From an uncultured Prevotellaceae bacterium (GTDB taxonomy: Bacteria > Bacteroidota > Bacteroidia > Bacteroidales > Bacteroidaceae): a stretch of 59,317 nt of DNA. The position numbers were made by a program, and so were the translations under genes. Shown here in pieces: positions 25,263-33,286 of the stretch. How positions within the stretch are numbered: the stretch's first letter is position 1; each line of letters starts with the position of its first letter. The notes below the pieces were generated by a model, which worked only from the letters and a program-made list of their open reading frames with translations, had not been told where the DNA came from and made no database searches. The stretch spans positions 1-59,317 of the forward strand of contig CAMKEM010000011.1 in the NCBI GenBank assembly GCA_946411565.1. The letters are read 5' to 3'.

Positions 25263-25781
25263 ATGATAGAATACGATTTATCAAAGATAACGACCGTAAT
25301 ATTTGATGTGGATGGGGTTCTAAGTGAAAATACAATCCCGATGGATCTTAACGGAAATCCTATCCGCACTATGAACGTGAAGGATGGCTATGCCATACAA
25401 CTTGCAGCAAAGCAGGGAATACGTCTTGCCATCATCACGGGAGGCAAGTGCGACAGCATTCAATATCGTTACAGCAAACTGGGTGTGAACGACATCTACA
25501 TGGGTTGTGCCGTTAAGATTGAGACTTATCGTGAATATTGCCGTCAGCACAATCTCAAGGACGAGGAAGTTATGTTCCTCGGAGATGATATTCCTGATTA
25601 CGAAATCATGAAGGTTGTAGGTTGCCCTTGCAGCCCTTCTGATGCCTGTCAGGACATTAAGGATATTTCCACATACGTTTCTCCAGTCTCTGGAGGCAAC
25701 GGCTTTGCTCGCGATGTTCTTGAGCAGCTTCTCCGCAGCAGAGGCCTATGGCTTAGTTCGGCAAAAGCCTTCGGATGGTAA
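25263..25781 (+). CDS. kdsC: KdsC-like HAD phosphatase
   Basis: 172 residues of the C0 (capless) HAD type. FDVDGVLSE has the catalytic pair Asp15 and Asp17; IITGG is motif II, and FLGDDIPDYEIM is motif IV. Size and motifs fit 3-deoxy-D-manno-octulosonate-8-phosphate phosphatase, which makes Kdo for lipopolysaccharide; a related sugar phosphatase is possible. It is the first gene of a plus-strand run with maf. Confidence 0.85.
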   Translation: MIEYDLSKITTVIFDVDGVLSENTIPMDLNGNPIRTMNVKDGYAIQLAAKQGIRLAIITGGKCDSIQYRYSKLGVNDIYMGCAVKIETYREYCRQHNLKDEEVMFLGDDIPDYEIMKVVGCPCSPSDACQDIKDISTYVSPVSGGNGFARDVLEQLLRSRGLWLSSAKAFGW

Positions 25782-25785
25782 AAAC

Positions 25786-25935
25786 TTCGATATTGGCAGG
25801 AGGTTCCACCGTTGATCTTAGGGACCAAACTCGGTGAACCTCCGCTCTATGTCCGTTCCTATATGGGACTTTCACCGAGTTTGGTTAGGAGGAACATAGG
25901 AGGATTAAGGGAAGATCAAAGAACCATCCCTTGAA
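25786..25935 (+). other. Structured intergenic element between kdsC and maf
   Basis: A perfect 15-bp inverted repeat (ACCAAACTCGGTGAA and TTCACCGAGTTTGGT, about 25823 and 25870) is nested in an outer stem (GTTGATCTT with AAGATCAA, and GGTTC with GAACC). CTCTATGT in the inner loop can instead pair with ACATAGGAG just downstream, giving a mutually exclusive fold. No ORF. Confidence 0.6.
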
Positions 25936-25960
25936 CAAAAACAGATTTTTGTACAAAGAA

Positions 25961-26560
25961 ATGAAACTGATATTAGCAAGCAATTCACCACGCCGCCGCG
26001 AACTTCTCGGCGGTCTTGACATTCCATACGAGGTTCACGTCATCAAAGGTATTGACGAGAGCTATCCTGATACTCTTCCTGCTAAGGAAGTGGCTCAATA
26101 TATTGCAGGAAAGAAAGCCGTCCCTTACAAGGAATGGTTCACGAACAAAGAGGCTGTACCAGAGGGCATTACGATGACTGAAGACACGGTTGTTGTAACT
26201 GCCGATACTGTCGTTGTTGTTGATGATATGATTCTCGGAAAGCCAAAGGATCGTGAGGACGCACATCGTATGCTTCGCCTCGTCAGCGGTCGCACGCATC
26301 AGGTTTATACTGGTGTCTGCTTGCTCAGTAAGGACAAGGAAAAACGCCTCTCAGTATGCACAGACGTCACTTTCCGCGAACTTACCGATGAGGAAATCTA
26401 CTATTACATCGACAACTACAAGCCATTCGACAAGGCTGGTGCCTATGGCATTCAGGAATGGATTGGCTATATCGGCGTAACTCGTCTTGAGGGGAGTTAC
26501 TTCAACGTGATGGGATTGCCAGTACAAAGGATCAACGATGAGTTGGCACGGGTTTTGTAA
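25961..26560 (+). CDS. maf: Maf-family nucleoside triphosphate pyrophosphatase
   Basis: 199 residues from Met at 25961. The hallmark SNSPRRRELL near the N-terminus and VVTADTVVVVDDMILGKPKD are present, with the later tail GAYGIQEW. Hydrolyses non-canonical or dTTP/UTP-type nucleotides to the monophosphate; which one is not decided here. The upstream in-frame Met at 25931 lies in the end of the structured element and adds residues not typical of Maf. Confidence 0.93.
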   Translation: MKLILASNSPRRRELLGGLDIPYEVHVIKGIDESYPDTLPAKEVAQYIAGKKAVPYKEWFTNKEAVPEGITMTEDTVVVTADTVVVVDDMILGKPKDREDAHRMLRLVSGRTHQVYTGVCLLSKDKEKRLSVCTDVTFRELTDEEIYYYIDNYKPFDKAGAYGIQEWIGYIGVTRLEGSYFNVMGLPVQRINDELARVL

Positions 26561-26679
26561 GACACACTAAAACGCAAAGACGCAAAGTCGCAAAGTTTCA
26601 ATATCCTTGTGTTCTATGCTCTTGAAGTTTAAATATGTAATTTCGTAATTAATTATAGACAATTCCTTCACAGCCGAAT

Positions 26680-26717
26680 CGGCTCCCTCCCTATGGGTGA
26701 GGGCGGGGGGAGAGGCC
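26680..26717. repeat. Single family B arm before the Clp ATPase gene
   Basis: GGCTCCCTCCCTATGGGTGAGGG then CGGGGGGAGAGGCC, ending 6 nt before the start codon at 26724. No partner arm follows the maf stop; the gap instead has a CGCAAAGTCGCAAAG run and GTAATTTCGTAATTAATTA. Confidence 0.8.
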
Positions 26718-26723
26718 TTTTTT

Positions 26724-29270
26724 ATGAAACATCAATATACAGATCAACTCATAAATCTTCTCAAGAAGACTCGTCACTATGCAGCTCAGTTGCATAGCAA
26801 GAGCGTGCGTCCTGAGCATATTCTCCTTACAATGATTAAGGATCGCTATGACTTCCCTAATCAGGCTATGGAGCATCTCAACGTGAATAAGGACGTGATA
26901 ACTCAGAAACTCCTTGAATCCATACAGGACATCTTCAATCGTCAGGAGCAGAACAACGAACCTGCTAATGCCGAGGCAAAGGAGATTTCAGAGGACGATA
27001 TTCTCTTCAACGACCAGACAAACAGCATCTTACGTCTTGCCGACCTTGAGGCGCGTATGAGTCACGACCATGATGTTGATGTAAAGCATCTGCTCCTTGC
27101 TATGCTTCATGATGGCATGAACAGCGTGGCAAAGGATATTATGGAGGAAAATAACATGAACTACGATAACATTCTTGATTTCTGTGAGGAATATGCTCCT
27201 GCACAGACACCTACAAACGGTCTTGACCTGACCGATGATGATATGGAGGACGGAGTAGAGGATTCTGCTTCTAACACCCAGACAACGGAGAAGCCAAAGG
27301 CTAAGGCTGGTGGCAAGAAGACTCCTGTGATTGATAATTTCTCAACCGACCTTACTCAGGCAGCCGCAGAAGGTAAGCTTGATCCTTGTGTCGGTCGTGA
27401 GAAGGAAATCCAGCGTCTTACGGAGATTCTTGGTCGCAGAAAGAAGAACAATCCTATCCTCATCGGCGAGCCTGGTGTGGGTAAGAGTGCCATTGTGGAA
27501 GGCCTTGCACAGCGCATAGCCGACAACCGCACCTCCCCTATCCTATTCAACAAGCGTCTTGTCGCTCTTGATATGGCAGGAATGGTGGCTGGCACTAAGT
27601 ATCGCGGACAGTTCGAGGAGCGTATCAAGGCTCTTATCAAGGAGTTAGAGGAAAATCCAGATATCATTGTCTTCATCGATGAGATTCACACAATCATTGG
27701 TGCTGGCGGTGGTGGCGGTACTATGGATGCTGCCAATATGCTTAAGCCTGCCCTTGCTCGTGGTAAGGTACAATGTATTGGTGCAACAACCCTTGACGAG
27801 TATGCCAAGACTATCGAAAAAGACGGTGCTCTTGAGCGTCGCTTCCAGAAGATTATCGTACAGCCTTCAACGGCAGAAGAGACACTTCAGATACTTCATA
27901 ACGTGAAGTCTCGCTATGAGGCTCATCATCACGTACATTATACAGACGAGGCTCTGACCGCTTGTGTCAAATTGACAGAACGCTATGTCACAGATCGTGC
28001 TTTCCCAGACAAGGCTATTGATGCCCTTGACGAGGTTGGTTCACGCCTTCACTTGCAGTTTGTAGATGTTCCACAGGACATCGTAGAGCTTGAAAAGCAA
28101 GTGGCAGAGGCTAAGCAGAAGAAGCTGGATTCCGTTAAGAATCAGAACTTTGAGCTTGCAGCTGCATATCGTGACAAGCAGAGCGAACTCGAAGAGCAGC
28201 TTGCAGAAAGAAATCGCCGTTGGCAGTCGGGAGATTCCGACAACGTGAAGGAAGTTACCGCTGACGATGTGGCAGATGTTGTTTCTATGATGACAGGCAT
28301 TCCTGTTCAACGTATGGCAGAGAGCGAGGGCGACCGTCTTCGCAATATGGGTACTGTCCTGAAGGAAGCCGTTGTGGCTCAGGATGCAGCCATAGAGAAA
28401 ATGGTTAAGTCAATACAGCGTAACCGCGTTGGACTTCGTGATCCTAATCACCCTATTGGTGTGTTTATGTTCCTTGGTCCTACGGGCGTGGGTAAGACTT
28501 ATCTTGCAAAGAAACTCGCAGAGCACATGTTCGGTTCTGCCGATTCGCTCATCCGTATTGACATGAGCGAATATACCGAGAGTTTCAACACCTCTCGTCT
28601 TGTAGGAGCGCCTCCGGGATATGTTGGCTATGAGGAAGGTGGACAGCTCACGGAGCAGGTTCGCCGTAAGCCTTACAGCATCATCCTTCTTGACGAAATT
28701 GAGAAGGCTCACGGTAATGTTTTCAACATGCTTCTTCAGGTGCTTGATGAAGGTCGTTTAACTGACGGAAATGGTCGTCTTGTTGACTTCAGAAATACCG
28801 TCATCATCATGACCTCTAACGCTGGTACTCGCCAGTTGAAGGAGTTCGGTCATGGTGTAGGCTTTAACGCAGGTAACGGTCTGGGTATCAACATGAACGA
28901 GAAGGACAAGGAATATGCTCGTTCTATCATCCAGAAGAGTCTCAGCAAACAATTTGCCCCAGAGTTCCTTAACCGTCTTGACGAGATTATCACCTTCGAT
29001 CAGCTCGACTTGAAAGCTATCAGAAAGATTATCGACATCGAGCTTAAACCTCTCTATAAGCGAGTATCAGATTTAGGCTATACCCTTACTGTTTCCGAAG
29101 ATGCAAAGGACTTTGTTGCCGAAAAGGGCTATGACGTTCAGTTTGGTGCTCGTCCATTGAAGCGTGCCATTCAGAACTACATCGAAGATGCCGTCTGCGA
29201 GCGCATCCTTAGTGGTGAGATAAAGGAAGGTGATGAGATAAATATCACGAAGGAAAGTCTAGCTAAATAA
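26724..29270 (+). CDS. Clp protease ATP-binding subunit, ClpC/ClpA type
   Basis: 848 residues from Met at 26724. The order is Clp N-terminal repeat domain (1-150), an acidic linker (about 165-200), and AAA+ module 1 with Walker A GEPGVGKS (248-255) and [21 protein letters not shown]-like coiled segment (about 475-495, [19 protein letters not shown]) separates it from AAA+ module 2, which has Walker A GPTGVGKT (585-592), and a C-terminal D2-small domain with [21 protein letters not shown] loop in module 2 fits docking to ClpP, so this is likely the unfoldase of a ClpCP protease. The UVR motif favours ClpC over ClpA. An earlier Met at 26697 lies in the repeat arm and is rejected. Confidence 0.9.
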   Translation: MKHQYTDQLINLLKKTRHYAAQLHSKSVRPEHILLTMIKDRYDFPNQAMEHLNVNKDVITQKLLESIQDIFNRQEQNNEPANAEAKEISEDDILFNDQTNSILRLADLEARMSHDHDVDVKHLLLAMLHDGMNSVAKDIMEENNMNYDNILDFCEEYAPAQTPTNGLDLTDDDMEDGVEDSASNTQTTEKPKAKAGGKKTPVIDNFSTDLTQAAAEGKLDPCVGREKEIQRLTEILGRRKKNNPILIGEPGVGKSAIVEGLAQRIADNRTSPILFNKRLVALDMAGMVAGTKYRGQFEERIKALIKELEENPDIIVFIDEIHTIIGAGGGGGTMDAANMLKPALARGKVQCIGATTLDEYAKTIEKDGALERRFQKIIVQPSTAEETLQILHNVKSRYEAHHHVHYTDEALTACVKLTERYVTDRAFPDKAIDALDEVGSRLHLQFVDVPQDIVELEKQVAEAKQKKLDSVKNQNFELAAAYRDKQSELEEQLAERNRRWQSGDSDNVKEVTADDVADVVSMMTGIPVQRMAESEGDRLRNMGTVLKEAVVAQDAAIEKMVKSIQRNRVGLRDPNHPIGVFMFLGPTGVGKTYLAKKLAEHMFGSADSLIRIDMSEYTESFNTSRLVGAPPGYVGYEEGGQLTEQVRRKPYSIILLDEIEKAHGNVFNMLLQVLDEGRLTDGNGRLVDFRNTVIIMTSNAGTRQLKEFGHGVGFNAGNGLGINMNEKDKEYARSIIQKSLSKQFAPEFLNRLDEIITFDQLDLKAIRKIIDIELKPLYKRVSDLGYTLTVSEDAKDFVAEKGYDVQFGARPLKRAIQNYIEDAVCERILSGEIKEGDEINITKESLAK

Positions 29271-29279
29271 TAGCCAACG

Positions 29280-29464
29280 GCCCCTCATCTGCCCTATGGG
29301 CATCCTCTGGCACATACTCCGATGTTATCAACATCGGACTTCCCCAAGGGGCGAGGAAAAAATTAGTATTTCTAATCAAAAAAATAGTGAATAGCCACAA
29401 GCAAAAAAGTGTAACATTCCCCTCGCCCCTTGGGGAGAGGATGTCCGCAGGACAGGTGAGGGGC
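29280..29464. repeat. Family A inverted-repeat pair between clp gene and gph, left arm split
   Basis: The left arm (29280-29357) is interrupted after CATCCTCT by about 32 bp containing its own perfect hairpin TCCGATGTT / AACATCGGA. The right arm (29419-29464) runs into gph and supplies its ATG. Confidence 0.85.
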
Positions 29465-30118
29465 TTCTGGAGGTCTTACATCTTCGACCTCGACGGCACT
29501 CTACTTGACACTCTCCGCGACCTTGCAACAAGCGTCAACTACGCTATGGAGCAATGCCACTACCCTACCCACTCAATAGACAAAGTGCGAATGATGGTAG
29601 GTAATGGCGTGGCTACCCTAATAAAGAGAGCAGTACCATCTGGCACATCCGATGAAGATACTGCCCACGCACTCGACATCTTCAAGAAACACTATATGGA
29701 GCATGGCGAGGACACCACACGACCATACGACGGCATCATCGAACTGTTATCCGCACTCAAACAACAAGGAAAGCAAATAGCCGTTGTGAGCAACAAGTTT
29801 GATGCAGCCACCAAAGCCCTGTGTGACAAATATTTCCCTAATCTTATCGATATTGCCTTGGGCGAGAACGAGGCAGAAGGAATCAGCAAAAAGCCAGCAC
29901 CCGATATGGTCTTTAAGGCTATGAAACAATTAAACGCCTCCCCAGAAGAATGTGTCTATATCGGAGATAGCGATGTTGATTTACAGACAGCAAAGAATTC
30001 TGGCATTCCGTGTATCAGCGTTCTCTGGGGCTTCCGCACAAAGGAGTTTCTTCAAGCTCATGGCGCAACTATGTTTGTTGAGAAGCCAGAGGAAATCGCG
30101 AGATTAAATGAAAAATGA
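29441..30118 (+). CDS. gph: Phosphoglycolate phosphatase-like HAD hydrolase
   Basis: 225 residues. FDLDGTLLDT is HAD motif I, with a helical cap (about 25-90), VVSNK motif II, KPAPD with the motif III Lys, and YIGDSDVDLQTAKNSG motif IV. Removes phosphate from 2-phosphoglycolate or similar small molecules. No ATG exists between the family A repeat arm and motif I. The best start is the ATG inside the arm (ATGTCCGCAG at 29441, preceded by GGGGAGAGG), giving MSAGQVRGF before the normal sequence. An ATG at 29387 is also possible. Confidence 0.85.
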   Translation: MSAGQVRGFWRSYIFDLDGTLLDTLRDLATSVNYAMEQCHYPTHSIDKVRMMVGNGVATLIKRAVPSGTSDEDTAHALDIFKKHYMEHGEDTTRPYDGIIELLSALKQQGKQIAVVSNKFDAATKALCDKYFPNLIDIALGENEAEGISKKPAPDMVFKAMKQLNASPEECVYIGDSDVDLQTAKNSGIPCISVLWGFRTKEFLQAHGATMFVEKPEEIARLNEK

Positions 30119-30124
30119 AAAAGA

Positions 30125-30156
30125 TTTGGTTATTACTGAAATAATTTGTATTTTTG
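30125..30156 (+). promoter_or_regulatory. Promoter of hypothetical gene at 30169
   Basis: TTTG at 30125-30128, 20 nt, then TATTTTTG at 30149-30156. 30 of 33 bases are identical to the promoter at 31156-31188. The box rules out the in-frame Met at 30154 as start. Confidence 0.7.
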
Positions 30157-30168
30157 CACAAAACAATC

Positions 30169-30780
30169 ATGTTAGAGCAAGAAGAAAAAAACGAATATGA
30201 ACTGATTAGCATTTCCTTTGAGCAAAGTTACGAACAGCCAGAAGAAAATATTGTTTGGCGAGTCAGCGAAGATGCGCCATCACAGAATAATGCACATACG
30301 GAAATAAAATATGATGCAGATGGGATTCCAATGGGACAGTCTATGGAAGAGATTAGAAAACGTGAGGCTATTATTGATGATTTCCTTAGAAAATGGAGTG
30401 CTGCAAATACAGAAAGGAAAGTGTTCAATAATGTAATGCAAGAATACATCTACGTTAGAGCTATATCTTTTGCCGAAGCTAAAGAACATTCTGCTAAAAG
30501 CTATAAATCAACACGAGCATTGATGCTTCTTGATGAAGTGCTGAAGAATGCAAGTCCAATAAAACGAGTTCCAAAGAAATCAGGAGACAAGAATCAAAAA
30601 GAATTTGTCTATATGCTTGTGATGATATATAAACATCAAGATATAGGCACAATAAAACTTACTGTTGGAATCAAAAAGAATGCAAATAAAATACAATATG
30701 GCATTAGTGCATTAAAGCCAGATGAACCATTGGTAGATTATTCCATGTTCAAGAAAAGCAAAAATCAACGCAGCCCATAA
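30169..30780 (+). CDS. Hypothetical protein, possible BECR-like nuclease fold
   Basis: 203 residues from Met at 30169, acidic at the N-terminus. The segment about 85-190 (YVRAISFAEAKEHSAKS, then FVYMLVMIYKHQDIGTIKLTVGIKK, split here for reading) has the alternating helix-then-strands look of phage-associated EndoU/RelE-like (BECR) domains. This is a weak impression from memory, not an assignment. The final codons and the stop lie within a 14-bp terminator hairpin. Base use is more AT-rich than neighbouring housekeeping genes, suggesting accessory DNA. Confidence 0.6.
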   Translation: MLEQEEKNEYELISISFEQSYEQPEENIVWRVSEDAPSQNNAHTEIKYDADGIPMGQSMEEIRKREAIIDDFLRKWSAANTERKVFNNVMQEYIYVRAISFAEAKEHSAKSYKSTRALMLLDEVLKNASPIKRVPKKSGDKNQKEFVYMLVMIYKHQDIGTIKLTVGIKKNANKIQYGISALKPDEPLVDYSMFKKSKNQRSP

Positions 30781-30799
30781 AATGAGCTGCGTTGATTTT
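30761..30799. terminator. Strong bidirectional hairpin terminator
   Basis: Perfect 14-bp stem (AAAATCAACGCAGC at 30761-30774 with GCTGCGTTGATTTT at 30786-30799). The stop codon of the upstream gene is in the loop. T-rich sequence follows on both strands, so it can end both this gene and the minus-strand RNA below. Confidence 0.8.
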
Positions 30800-30905
30800 G
30801 CCTCTATTTTGCGTGGCTCTGGCTACAATCCTAAAGGAAAGTGAAGGCTCGGGGCGAGGACTTTTGCACTACGCGAGTCCAACGAGAGTACCACGGCTTG
30901 AATAT
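30761..30905 (-). ncRNA. Candidate structured small RNA
   Basis: A minus-strand promoter with TTTG, 19 nt and TACCTTTG (30942-30912) has no ORF behind it, yet the transcript would run about 145 nt to the strong terminator at 30761-30799. The predicted RNA folds: GCCGUGG with CCACGC encloses CUCG/CGAG plus GGACU/AGUCC (loop CGCGUAGUGCAAA) and a small UCC-UUUA-GGA hairpin. It does not show the signature sequences of tmRNA, RNase P or SRP RNA that I know. A 6S-type or lineage-specific RNA is possible. Confidence 0.5.
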
Positions 30906-30911
30906 TTGATG

Positions 30912-30942
30912 CAAAGGTACGAACTTTTCTGCAATTCACAAA
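30912..30942 (-). promoter_or_regulatory. Promoter of candidate small RNA
   Basis: TTTG (30942-30939), 19 nt, TACCTTTG (30919-30912): the best -33/-7 pair in the window, firing leftward. Confidence 0.65.
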
Positions 30943-31155
30943 ATATTAACTTGCCTTTTTCTAATATCTATATGAAATTTAACTTTTCCCCAATTGAACT
31001 TTTGCAAAGAATACGTTATTCCACCACTCTGCAAACGCTATTTCTCTGCTACGGAAACAGAGCTTTAGCAGATAAAAAGCAGAGGCAAAGCAGAGGATGA
31101 ACAGAGACTATGCAAAGGATTTAATAAGAAAATTGTCAAAATATGTATAAAAAAC
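30943..31155. other. Non-coding stretch
   Basis: AT-rich and without a credible gene. Contains GCAGAGG repeated (about 31078-31098) and a near-palindrome around TCTCTGCTACGGAAACAGAG. Confidence 0.4.
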
Positions 31156-31187
31156 TTTGGTGTTTACTGAAATAATTTGTATCTTTG
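31156..31187 (+). promoter_or_regulatory. Promoter of membrane protein gene at 31339
   Basis: TTTG at 31156, 20 nt, TATCTTTG at 31180-31187; a near copy of the promoter at 30125. The leader to the gene is about 145 nt. Confidence 0.7.
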
Positions 31188-31250
31188 CCCACGTCATTTA
31201 TTTTTACCACTTTTGTTACCGCAGCACGAAGGTTGGTGAAAAAAAATGAC

Positions 31251-31316
31251 ATGGAAAATCCTAAACATATTGCTAAGGTCTCCCAAAAGACATCCCCCAC
31301 AAGCTGCGAAATTTAA
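31251..31316 (+). CDS. Possible 21-residue leader ORF
   Basis: ATG at 31251 gives MENPKHIAKVSQKTSPTSCE plus one residue, then stop, 22 nt before the ATG at 31339. Either a leader peptide or chance. An overlapping frame starting at 31246 would instead extend the membrane protein by 31 residues. Confidence 0.2.
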   Translation: MENPKHIAKVSQKTSPTSCEI

Positions 31317-31338
31317 TAACCATGTTAATTTCCCCAAT

Positions 31339-31692
31339 ATGTACACATTAGATGAAATTGATGAAAAAGCGAAATCCGCTGCTATTAAAACATCTTGCTG
31401 GGTTTTTGTTCTTATAATACTCTTACCCGTGTTATTACCTTTGTTTATGTTTCTTATGGGAGCAGATATCTATTTATTCCCATTCGAAGAGAAAGCTAAA
31501 GGTTATTTGTATAGTATTATGCCACATACATTTATAGCAGCGTTTTTTGCAGCAACTGGAAGTTATATTATTACGTCATACCAAACAAAAAAGAAACTTG
31601 AAGAAGAAAACGAGCAAGAAGAGAATGAAAAACGTGAAGAACATTATCGTAGAATGGAGGAACTCTTGGAGAAAATGTCCAAAGACAAATAA
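31339..31692 (+). CDS. Two-helix membrane protein with cytoplasmic coiled coil
   Basis: 117 residues from ATG at 31339. Short N-terminal acidic helix, membrane helices at about 18-40 (WVFVLIILLPVLLPLFMFLM) and 58-80 (MPHTFIAAFFAATGSYIITS), then a strongly charged coiled coil (about 83-113, KKLEEENEQEENEKREEHY). Both ends would face the cytoplasm. No family recognised. It stands 79 nt upstream of the DUF4268 gene on the same strand, with no terminator between, so co-transcription is likely. Confidence 0.6.
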   Translation: MYTLDEIDEKAKSAAIKTSCWVFVLIILLPVLLPLFMFLMGADIYLFPFEEKAKGYLYSIMPHTFIAAFFAATGSYIITSYQTKKKLEEENEQEENEKREEHYRRMEELLEKMSKDK

Positions 31693-31771
31693 TTGAAGTA
31701 TAAAGAATCCAATTGAAACTTACATTTATAACTCTATATATTGATATAATCCGCAACAAAATATAAGTATT

Positions 31772-32716
31772 ATGAATTTATCAAAAATCACAGAAATTCC
31801 CCCACGTAGGTATTGGCAAAGTGAATCTTCGGATTTTACACCTTGGCTGGCAGAGGAAGACAATATAGCTCTTCTTAGTGAAGCTATCTCACTTGATCTT
31901 GAAGTGGTTTCCAGAGAAGAAAAAATCGATGGAGGTCGCGCAGACCTCCTATGTGTAGAATCTGGTACAGAACGTAATGTAATTATTGAAAACCAATTAG
32001 AGAAAACTGACCCTGACCATCTTGGTCGTATACTCTCTTATGCCTCTGCTCTTAATGCAAGTACAATCATCTGGATAGCAACGGAATTTGACGAACAGTA
32101 TCGAGCTACTGTAGATTGGCTTAATCGTGTTACTGGTGAAGAATTCAATTTCTTTGGAATAGAAATTCACCTTCTTCAAATAGGAAATTCCGACTATGCT
32201 CCTCAATTCAAAGTTGTCGCGAAACCTAATGATTGGCAGAAACGGATAATGTCATCGTCTAAGGTTGACGAACGTAATTGGACTGACACGAAGAATAATC
32301 AGAAGCAATATTGGGAAGAATTTGCATCTTATATGGAGGCACATCCTTCAATATATTTCCACACCACAAAGCCGTCTCCTCAGCCATGTATGAACATAGC
32401 CACAGGACGCTCAAACTTTTATATTAGTCTTTGTATTAATTCTAAAGAAAATAAAAACACCGTTCAATTTTATATTGAGAATAAAGACCCTAAAACAACA
32501 TTTGACACATTGCTCACATACAAACAGGATTCTCAAGAAGAAATATCACCTGATATTGATTGGCGGCGTATGGATAATATAAAACGAAGTATGATTCAAC
32601 TTTCAGAATCATTTGATTTTATGGACACTTCATCTCGTCAGGCACAATTCGAATGGTTCCGGGAGCTTACAGAGAAATTCATCAACTTCTTTAAAGACAA
32701 GATTAAAAATCTGTAA
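31772..32716 (+). CDS. DUF4268-type protein with predicted PD-(D/E)XK nuclease domain
   Basis: 314 residues. The N-terminal half has a restriction-endonuclease-like core: Asp58 in GGRADLLC, then NVIIENQLEKTD with E73-x-Q75, then the helix HLGRILSYASAL. This E-x-Q form is common in DUF4268 proteins. The C-terminal half (about 165-310) has NWQKR, a YWEEFASYM helix and strands ending FEWFRELTEKFINFF, matching DUF4268. The function is not established; several relatives occur in defence or mobile islands. AT-rich relative to neighbours. Confidence 0.75.
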   Translation: MNLSKITEIPPRRYWQSESSDFTPWLAEEDNIALLSEAISLDLEVVSREEKIDGGRADLLCVESGTERNVIIENQLEKTDPDHLGRILSYASALNASTIIWIATEFDEQYRATVDWLNRVTGEEFNFFGIEIHLLQIGNSDYAPQFKVVAKPNDWQKRIMSSSKVDERNWTDTKNNQKQYWEEFASYMEAHPSIYFHTTKPSPQPCMNIATGRSNFYISLCINSKENKNTVQFYIENKDPKTTFDTLLTYKQDSQEEISPDIDWRRMDNIKRSMIQLSESFDFMDTSSRQAQFEWFRELTEKFINFFKDKIKNL

Positions 32717-32928
32717 CAGGAGTTTCCATATTCTCGTGTTATATAGCGAAGTGTTTATAGTCTCTCACTTCCCTTCTTCCTCCCATGTGACTCCCTTGTA
32801 AGTCCCATTTACCTCCCATTCTATCCTATACTCAGGAACGGACTTGCAACGGTTTTGAAACGGATTTGAAGCGAAGGAAGAGCGGAGATGAAGCGGAGAT
32901 GAAGCGGATATATAAGTTAATTGAAGTT
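32717..32928. other. Non-coding, short tandem motif
   Basis: No gene. Contains short direct repeats GGAGATGAAGC and AAACGGATTTGAAGC-like units (about 32850-32910). Confidence 0.4.
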
Positions 32929-33232
32929 GGTGTAATATCCTATGAAATAAAAAAATCAAAAAGTTTTTGAGGGCGAGTATTACACCTTTGCTGTTTTGAG
33001 TATAATTTTCAACTGATTATCAGAACGTTATCCTTGGTGTAATACTCATGAAAGTATTACACCAATTTTGGGCATTTGGTGTAATAGTGGTGTAATACTT
33101 CCGAGGGTATTACACCAAAGATAAATCATTAATATTCAAGAGATTAATGCGTGCAAATAAGCAAAGGTGTAATACTATGCGTTGAAAACTTTTTTCATTT
33201 TTTAGCCAAAAGTATTACACCACTATTACACC
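32929..33232. repeat. Iteron palindrome with ten copies of GGTGTAATA
   Basis: Five forward (32929, 33036, 33078, 33089, 33166) and five inverted copies (32978, 33055, 33108, 33213, 33224) of a 9-mer in 304 bp. The doublet at 33078-33098 and the one at 33212-33232 are perfect 21-bp inverse complements. Spacers are AT-rich; no ORF. Confidence 0.9.
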
Positions 33233-33286
33233 AACTATCTATTTCGTTCATTACAACAAAGATTATTGGGGGGTATTTTCCTCGCC

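Noticed and set aside
30801..30905. tRNA gene
   Set aside because: No cloverleaf or T-arm consensus (GGTTCGAATCC) could be placed; it fits a promoter-terminator small RNA better.
32929..33232. CRISPR array
   Set aside because: The ten short motifs are 9 bp, in both orientations and with irregular spacing; CRISPR repeats are longer and directly repeated, and no cas genes are present.
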